NCBI RefSeq assembly: GCF_029350975.1
Contig: NZ_JARKMR010000003.1
Span: 105,908 to 169,907, forward strand
DNA from: Maribacter zhoushanensis
Lineage (GTDB): Bacteria; Bacteroidota; Bacteroidia; Flavobacteriales; Flavobacteriaceae
Length of the DNA stretch: 64,000 nt
Reading direction: 5' to 3'
Every line of letters begins with the position of its first letter. Position 1 is the first letter of the stretch. Shown here one piece after another: positions 60,109-64,000 of the stretch. The notes below the pieces were generated by a model, which did not search any database, was not told where the DNA came from, and saw only the letters and a list, made by a program, of their open reading frames with translations. The translations under genes were made by a program, and so were the position numbers.

Positions 60109-61466
60109 CTAAATAAGTTTGCGGCTACCTCTTCAATCTTAGAAGCCAATAAAATTTTGATTTTGGTTGATTTGAGACCTATTTTATTGCTTTTTGATAC
60201 AATTATGGTGTCGTAGCCTAATTTTTCTGCTTCAAGAATACGTTGCTCTACACGCTGTACGGGTCTAATTTCTCCGGCAAGTCCAACTTCGGCCGCAAAA
60301 CAAATTCCTTTATTAATAGGTATGTCTTCATTACTTGATAAAATAGCCGCTACGACTGCCAAATCAATAGCTGGGTCGTCTACCGAAATACCTCCGGTAA
60401 TATTTAAGAAAACATCCTTAGCGCCTAATTTAAATCCTGCACGTTTTTCTAGCACTGCCAATAACATATTTAATCTTTTGACATTATAGCCTGTTGTAGA
60501 ACGTTGAGGTGTTCCATAAACAGCTGTGCTCACCAATGCCTGAATTTCAATGAGTAAAGGGCGCATGCCTTCCACTGTAGATGCAATTGCGGTGCCGCTT
60601 AAGCCTTCATCGCTTTTAGAAATCAATACTTCAGACGGGTTGTTAACTTCACGCAGACCACTACCTTGCATTTCGTAAATACCAAGTTCTGCGGTAGATC
60701 CAAATCTATTTTTTAATGATCTAAGAATACGGTATACATAATTACGGTCGCCTTCGAACTGAAGAACCGTGTCAACCATATGTTCTAAAATTTTAGGTCC
60801 GGCAATTGATCCGTCTTTGGTAATATGTCCAATAAGTATAACAGGTGTATTAGTTTCTTTTGCAAATTTTATAAGCTCAGCTGTACACTCTCGTATTTGA
60901 GAAATACTACCAGCAGCAGATTCAATATAGTCTGAATGAAGGGTTTGTATAGAATCGATAACGACAATATCAGGCTCTGTAGCCTCAATCTGTTTAAAAA
61001 TGTTTTGTGTTTTTGTTTCCGTAAGAATAAAACAGGTTTTACTGTTTGGCTGAATTCTGTCGGCACGCATTTTAATCTGTTTTTGGCTTTCTTCACCAGA
61101 AACATAAAGCGTTTTGTAAGGTAGTTTTAATGCTATTTGAAGTAGTAGTGTGCTTTTACCAACACCGGGTTCACCGCCTAATAATACTAAGGCGCCAGGA
61201 ACAAGACCGCCACCAAGAACTCTATTGAATTCAAGGTCAAAAGTATTTAGGCGTACTTCTTTTTCAATACTTATTTCATTCACTAAAAGAGGTTTAGAAA
61301 CTCTTTTGGCTGTTTGTGAAGGAGTTTTCCAACTGGTCTTTTCTTCCTTTTGTACCACTTCTTCAACAACGGTATTCCATTGTTTGCAAGCAGAACATTG
61401 TCCTACCCATTTAGCATATTGAGTGCCACAATTTTGGCAAAAAAATGCAGTTTTAGTTTTAGCCAT
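60105..61466 (-). CDS. radA: DNA repair protein RadA
   Basis: A 453-residue ATPase that promotes branch migration during homologous recombination. N-terminal C4 zinc finger (CQNCGTQYAKWVGQCSAC, residues 10-27), RecA-like ATPase with Walker A GGEPGVGKST (~96), Walker B region VVIDSIQTL, the RadA-specific KNRFGS motif (in LKNRFGSTAELG) and a C-terminal Lon-protease-like domain (ITGGISVDDPAIDLAVVAAI). Length and order are canonical. A 56-codon membrane-protein gene lies upstream on the same strand with a 74-bp gap. Confidence 0.96.
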   Translation of the reverse strand: MAKTKTAFFCQNCGTQYAKWVGQCSACKQWNTVVEEVVQKEEKTSWKTPSQTAKRVSKPLLVNEISIEKEVRLNTFDLEFNRVLGGGLVPGALVLLGGEPGVGKSTLLLQIALKLPYKTLYVSGEESQKQIKMRADRIQPNSKTCFILTETKTQNIFKQIEATEPDIVVIDSIQTLHSDYIESAAGSISQIRECTAELIKFAKETNTPVILIGHITKDGSIAGPKILEHMVDTVLQFEGDRNYVYRILRSLKNRFGSTAELGIYEMQGSGLREVNNPSEVLISKSDEGLSGTAIASTVEGMRPLLIEIQALVSTAVYGTPQRSTTGYNVKRLNMLLAVLEKRAGFKLGAKDVFLNITGGISVDDPAIDLAVVAAILSSNEDIPINKGICFAAEVGLAGEIRPVQRVEQRILEAEKLGYDTIIVSKSNKIGLKSTKIKILLASKIEEVAANLFS

Positions 61467-61540
61467 CTTTAGCTTTTATCGATAAAAGCTAAAGGTAGCA
61501 AGAAGTTTGAAATGATAGTGTTTTAGAATGAAATTAGAGT

Positions 61541-61711
61541 TTACTTTTCACTGGATCTTTCTTTTTTAAAAGCACTAAAGGCGAGGAAAAATGATGCCCA
61601 CGCCATAAATAGGGCAATTCCGTTATAGGCTAAGTTGAACTCTCCCTTTAAGCCAAAGTAAGTAAAGAGCACTCCGGAGAACACGAAGTACATTGCGTCA
61701 ATTTTAATCAT
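61541..61711 (-). CDS. 56-residue membrane protein of unknown function
   Basis: Read directly in the gap between radA and the esterase-like gene. ATG at 61711, 56 codons, TAA at 61543-61541. The product has two hydrophobic segments, starting at residues ~7 and ~30 (MYFVFSGVLFTYFGL and GIALFMAWASFFLAFSAF), and a charged C-terminus (KKERSSEK). Codon usage is like that of its neighbours. No function is recognised. It lies in the run esterase-like gene, this gene, radA on the same strand and might share a transcript. Confidence 0.6.
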   Translation of the reverse strand: MIKIDAMYFVFSGVLFTYFGLKGEFNLAYNGIALFMAWASFFLAFSAFKKERSSEK

Positions 61712-61765
61712 AATTAAGTAGGTTGGGCTAATTTGGGACTAGCCGTTTATTTAATATAATAATTT

Positions 61766-62908
61766 TTAAAAACCGAAATCGGCTTTCAGTGCATCCATTT
61801 TTTCAAGGGCCATTTCTTTAGTTAAAAAATCTATTTCTTCCATTTGAAACGACTTTTCAAATGTTCTTAATGCTTTTTTGGGCTCGCCAAGTTGTTCGTA
61901 GTACTCAGCTTCAAAATAAAAACCTAACATAGTTTCTGGGTATTCCTTTTTGCAAAGGTCAGATAAAGGTTTTAGTGATTCAAAATCTTCTTTTTTCCTA
62001 GAAGCGGCATATATAGCCATAATATCGTTTAATTCAACAGGCTTACTAAAACCAAACATATCTACAATTCCTTGGTATTTATTTTCTAAATAGTCATAAA
62101 CCGGCTCTTCACTGGTTAATATTTGAGTTTTGTATTCCTTAGGGCTAATAGGCTTGAACATGCCAAAGATATTATCGAACGCTTTTCCAATGCCATAGGT
62201 GGCAACAGAAATATGATCGGCGTTTGAGTACTCATCAAAGAAATAATGTAAAGATTCTTTTTTAACAGCTTTTAAATCTTTATCCATCGTTAAAATTCGC
62301 TGCTTGTCTTTACTTGCTTCACCTTCAACAATTAGCTGATAGAATATTTGGTCTTCAATAACACCTAAACGCATAGGTACTCTGCTTTCCATCTCTGGGG
62401 CAAGAGTAGGTGAGATGCTTACGTAACCATCAAAAATAGAATTGTCTTTGAACAACCAGTAATTCATAAAATTTGCGGTAATATCATACCCTACAATCAT
62501 TTTAAAAGGTGCTGTGCTGTAGTTAAGGTCTAGGTAAGGAATAAGTTCCATACCAATAAATTCATAAAAACTTTTTCCTTTTTCAGATGGGAGACCGTTA
62601 TCTGGGTCAAATGCGCAATCTTCATATCTTAGGTCATTCTCGCTTTGGTTAATACCTACAATTATACTTTGTGGCATACCATGAAATCGACTGTAGAATT
62701 TTGAATTTGCAACTACTTGTTCAAACAGGTATTCACCGTCAAGTACAATGATTAAAGGGTACTTTTTAGTTTCATCCATGTTTTCAGGAAAGTAGTAGTT
62801 TACATCTCTTCGTTCTTGAAGTTTAAAAGATTCGAAGATTTCTTGTGTCACTTGAGCATAGGAGGTTATCCCAAATAAAAGTGCGAATATTAACGATACA
62901 TAACGCAT
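61766..62908 (-). CDS. Exported esterase-fold protein lacking the nucleophile serine, with TPR-like tail
   Basis: A 380-residue exported protein: signal peptide (MRYVSLIFALLFGITSYAQ), an alpha/beta-hydrolase domain of the IroE/Fes esterase type (residues ~25-260: VNYYFPENMDETKKYPLIIV, LDGEYLFEQVV) and a C-terminal helical stretch (~310-375) resembling TPR repeats (YFEAEYYEQLGEPKKALRTF). At the nucleophile elbow, where active members have GxSxG, this protein reads VGYDITANF: Asp142 replaces Ser. It is probably catalytically dead and used for binding, or uses another chemistry. It lies between the UPF0104 gene (26-bp gap) and a small membrane-protein gene on the same strand. Confidence 0.82.
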   Translation of the reverse strand: MRYVSLIFALLFGITSYAQVTQEIFESFKLQERRDVNYYFPENMDETKKYPLIIVLDGEYLFEQVVANSKFYSRFHGMPQSIIVGINQSENDLRYEDCAFDPDNGLPSEKGKSFYEFIGMELIPYLDLNYSTAPFKMIVGYDITANFMNYWLFKDNSIFDGYVSISPTLAPEMESRVPMRLGVIEDQIFYQLIVEGEASKDKQRILTMDKDLKAVKKESLHYFFDEYSNADHISVATYGIGKAFDNIFGMFKPISPKEYKTQILTSEEPVYDYLENKYQGIVDMFGFSKPVELNDIMAIYAASRKKEDFESLKPLSDLCKKEYPETMLGFYFEAEYYEQLGEPKKALRTFEKSFQMEEIDFLTKEMALEKMDALKADFGF

Positions 62909-62934
62909 AAGAGGTAATTATAAGTTGAAAGTAA

Positions 62935-63900
62935 CTATTTACTACTGTTCAATAACGGTAATAAAAGAAAAGATATTGCACCAAAAACAACTATCATAAG
63001 AGTCTGTGCTATCCATATTATCCATCCAAAGGCATCACCAGATACCGCACTGATGCCAAAGATCGCAAGAGCGCTGCTTACGGCAATAGGATAAAGACCT
63101 ATGCCACCGTTAGTAGTTGCCATTGCAAAAGCCCCAGCTACAAAGGCTACCAAGAGTTGGCTAAGTGTAAGCGATATGGTTTCTGGAACCGTAAATTTTA
63201 TAATCCAAAGCATACCAATATAGCATGCCCAAATGAAAAAGGTATGAAAAATAAATAGCCATTTATTTTTCATTTTAAAAATACTGAACACTCCATCCAG
63301 AAGACCTTTTACAAAGGTTCTTATTTTTTGAGCAAATGCACTCTTAGATTTTTTAATGATAAATATAAAAGCAAGGAATAAAGCTATTCCGCCTAATGCA
63401 AGAAATATGAGTCCGGTAGCATTGAAACCACGTTCTTGAAGAATATCCATAATAACATCTGTCTGTAATAAAAATGCAATGGTTACTACAAAAAGAAGCA
63501 TGATTACATCAATTACCCGCTCTGTTACAATGGTGCCAAAACCCTTTTCAAAAGGTACATTTTCATATGTAGTTAGAGCTGTGGCCCTTAATATTTCGCC
63601 AGTTCTAGGTATACCTAAATTAGCAAAATAAGAGGTTAGGATAATAAGAATGTTGTTGATGAGTTTTGGCTTGTATCCCAGAGGTTCAAGAAGGTAGTTC
63701 CATCTAACCGCCCTAGAAATATGACCTAAAATACCTAGAAGAATAGAAAGTGACACATAAAGCGGATTAGCCTCTTTAATATAAAAGATTATTTGCCTTC
63801 TATTTTCTGCTGTGGTAGAATTGTAAGAGTACCAAACTAAAAAAACTCCCAAGGCTATTGGGAGTATGATCTTAAGATTTTTTTTTAGTGTATTCGTCAA
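62935..63900 (-). CDS. UPF0104 / LPG-synthase transmembrane-region protein, TTG start
   Basis: A 321-residue integral membrane protein with eight or so helices of the UPF0104 (YbhN/AglD-like) flippase-like family. Visible blocks: GHISRAVRWNYLLEPLGYKP near residue 65, SYFANLGIPRTGEILRATAL, IVTERVIDVIMLL and FAMATTNGGIGLYPIAVSSA. Only the transmembrane domain is present, not the lysyl-transferase domain of MprF. Its role in lipid or lipid-linked precursor translocation is inferred. The only possible start is TTG at 63900, 2 nt after the panD stop, so it is translationally coupled to panD. That gene pair is a familiar neighbourhood in Bacteroidota. Confidence 0.86.
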   Translation of the reverse strand: MTNTLKKNLKIILPIALGVFLVWYSYNSTTAENRRQIIFYIKEANPLYVSLSILLGILGHISRAVRWNYLLEPLGYKPKLINNILIILTSYFANLGIPRTGEILRATALTTYENVPFEKGFGTIVTERVIDVIMLLFVVTIAFLLQTDVIMDILQERGFNATGLIFLALGGIALFLAFIFIIKKSKSAFAQKIRTFVKGLLDGVFSIFKMKNKWLFIFHTFFIWACYIGMLWIIKFTVPETISLTLSQLLVAFVAGAFAMATTNGGIGLYPIAVSSALAIFGISAVSGDAFGWIIWIAQTLMIVVFGAISFLLLPLLNSSK

Positions 63901-63902
63901 CT

Positions 63903-64000
63903 TTAGGTTAAAAGATTGTTCTCTTCATTAGGGAAAACTAATGAAGGGTTAAATTTCTTGGCATCTTCAATATCCATCCAAGTATAAGAAATTAAAATTA
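63903..64000 (-). CDS. panD: Aspartate 1-decarboxylase, C-terminal fragment (5' part outside window)
   Basis: The last 31 codons and stop of a minus-strand gene, read directly: ILISYTWMDIEDAKKFNPSL, then VFPNEENNLLT. This matches the C-terminal end of PanD (…ISYAxM…A….PxxVFxD…N), which makes beta-alanine from aspartate for pantothenate and CoA synthesis. The pyruvoyl processing site lies outside the window. Assigned from the short tail plus its position directly before a UPF0104 gene. Confidence 0.75.
   Translation of the reverse strand, partial: ILISYTWMDIEDAKKFNPSLVFPNEENNLLT

Noticed and set aside
61150..61422. 90-codon plus-strand frame
   Set aside because: Antisense to the conserved zinc finger and Walker A region of radA.
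1..64000. tRNA, rRNA, insertion sequences or prophage
   Set aside because: No cloverleaf-like segments, transposase or integrase motifs, or target-site duplications were seen while reading the gaps and frames; a tRNA or covariance-model scan was not possible.

Overview
The window reads as an ordinary chromosomal stretch of a low-GC member of the Bacteroidota, most likely a marine Flavobacteriaceae species (Maribacter/Zobellia-like; the genus is an inference). Reasons: several TonB-dependent receptors with carboxypeptidase-like N-terminal domains, many lipoproteins, DUF5689/lamin-tail proteins, a DksA-like protein that has lost most zinc cysteines, an 1132-residue IleRS and 514-residue GlyRS of the types usual in this phylum, and recurrent TAnnTTTG boxes (the flavobacterial -7 promoter element) just upstream of starts. 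I saw no rRNA, tRNA, insertion sequence, prophage or CRISPR array.

Layout. 1-15 kb: truncated gpsA, a duplicated-domain lipoprotein, a DUF421 protein, a divergent AraC regulator/phytanoyl-CoA dioxygenase pair, a SulP transporter, a lactonase-fold lipoprotein, a redox group (thioredoxin, DsbA-like, cytochrome c lipoprotein), an alpha/beta hydrolase, nitronate monooxygenase, thioesterase, GntR regulator, ArsC/Spx-like plus EamA pair, DinB and DUF3298 lipoprotein. 15-21 kb: cystathionine gamma-synthase type enzyme, NADP-type glutamate dehydrogenase, recO and a heme-type TonB receptor. 21-32 kb: an LEA-like lipoprotein, ileS, dksA-like, a GIN-type secreted protein, lspA, 5-formyl-THF cyclo-ligase, uvrC and a patatin/BamA-type protein. 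32-37 kb: DUF3108 protein, tryptophan 2,3-dioxygenase, M23 peptidase and pgi in a tight run.

37-46 kb is the most distinctive part: two related TonB-dependent receptors, a secreted endonuclease/exonuclease/phosphatase-fold protein and a DUF5689/lamin-tail lipoprotein, with direct repeats of the YTTAA type at about 11-bp period upstream of both receptors. I infer a locus for scavenging extracellular nucleic acid or phosphate, possibly under PhoB-like control; this is a hypothesis. 46-49 kb: a soluble four-PAS histidine kinase with two tandem single-domain response regulators and a 17-bp inverted repeat between the two. 49-64 kb: ankyrin and omega-amidase genes, Ig-like lipoprotein, comF, coiled-coil protein, glyS, siderophore-type TonB receptor, beta-barrel protein, xth, aldo/keto reductase, radA, a degenerate esterase, a UPF0104 membrane protein and the 3' end of panD.

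Three very small membrane-protein genes (28, 35 and 56 codons) were found by reading gaps directly. Several genes begin well inside the longest possible reading frame (at 3296, 14006, 15210, 15295, 18799, 37366, 44549, 52100, 53831 and 58015), and EamA, the UPF0104 protein and the GIN-type protein appear to start with TTG.
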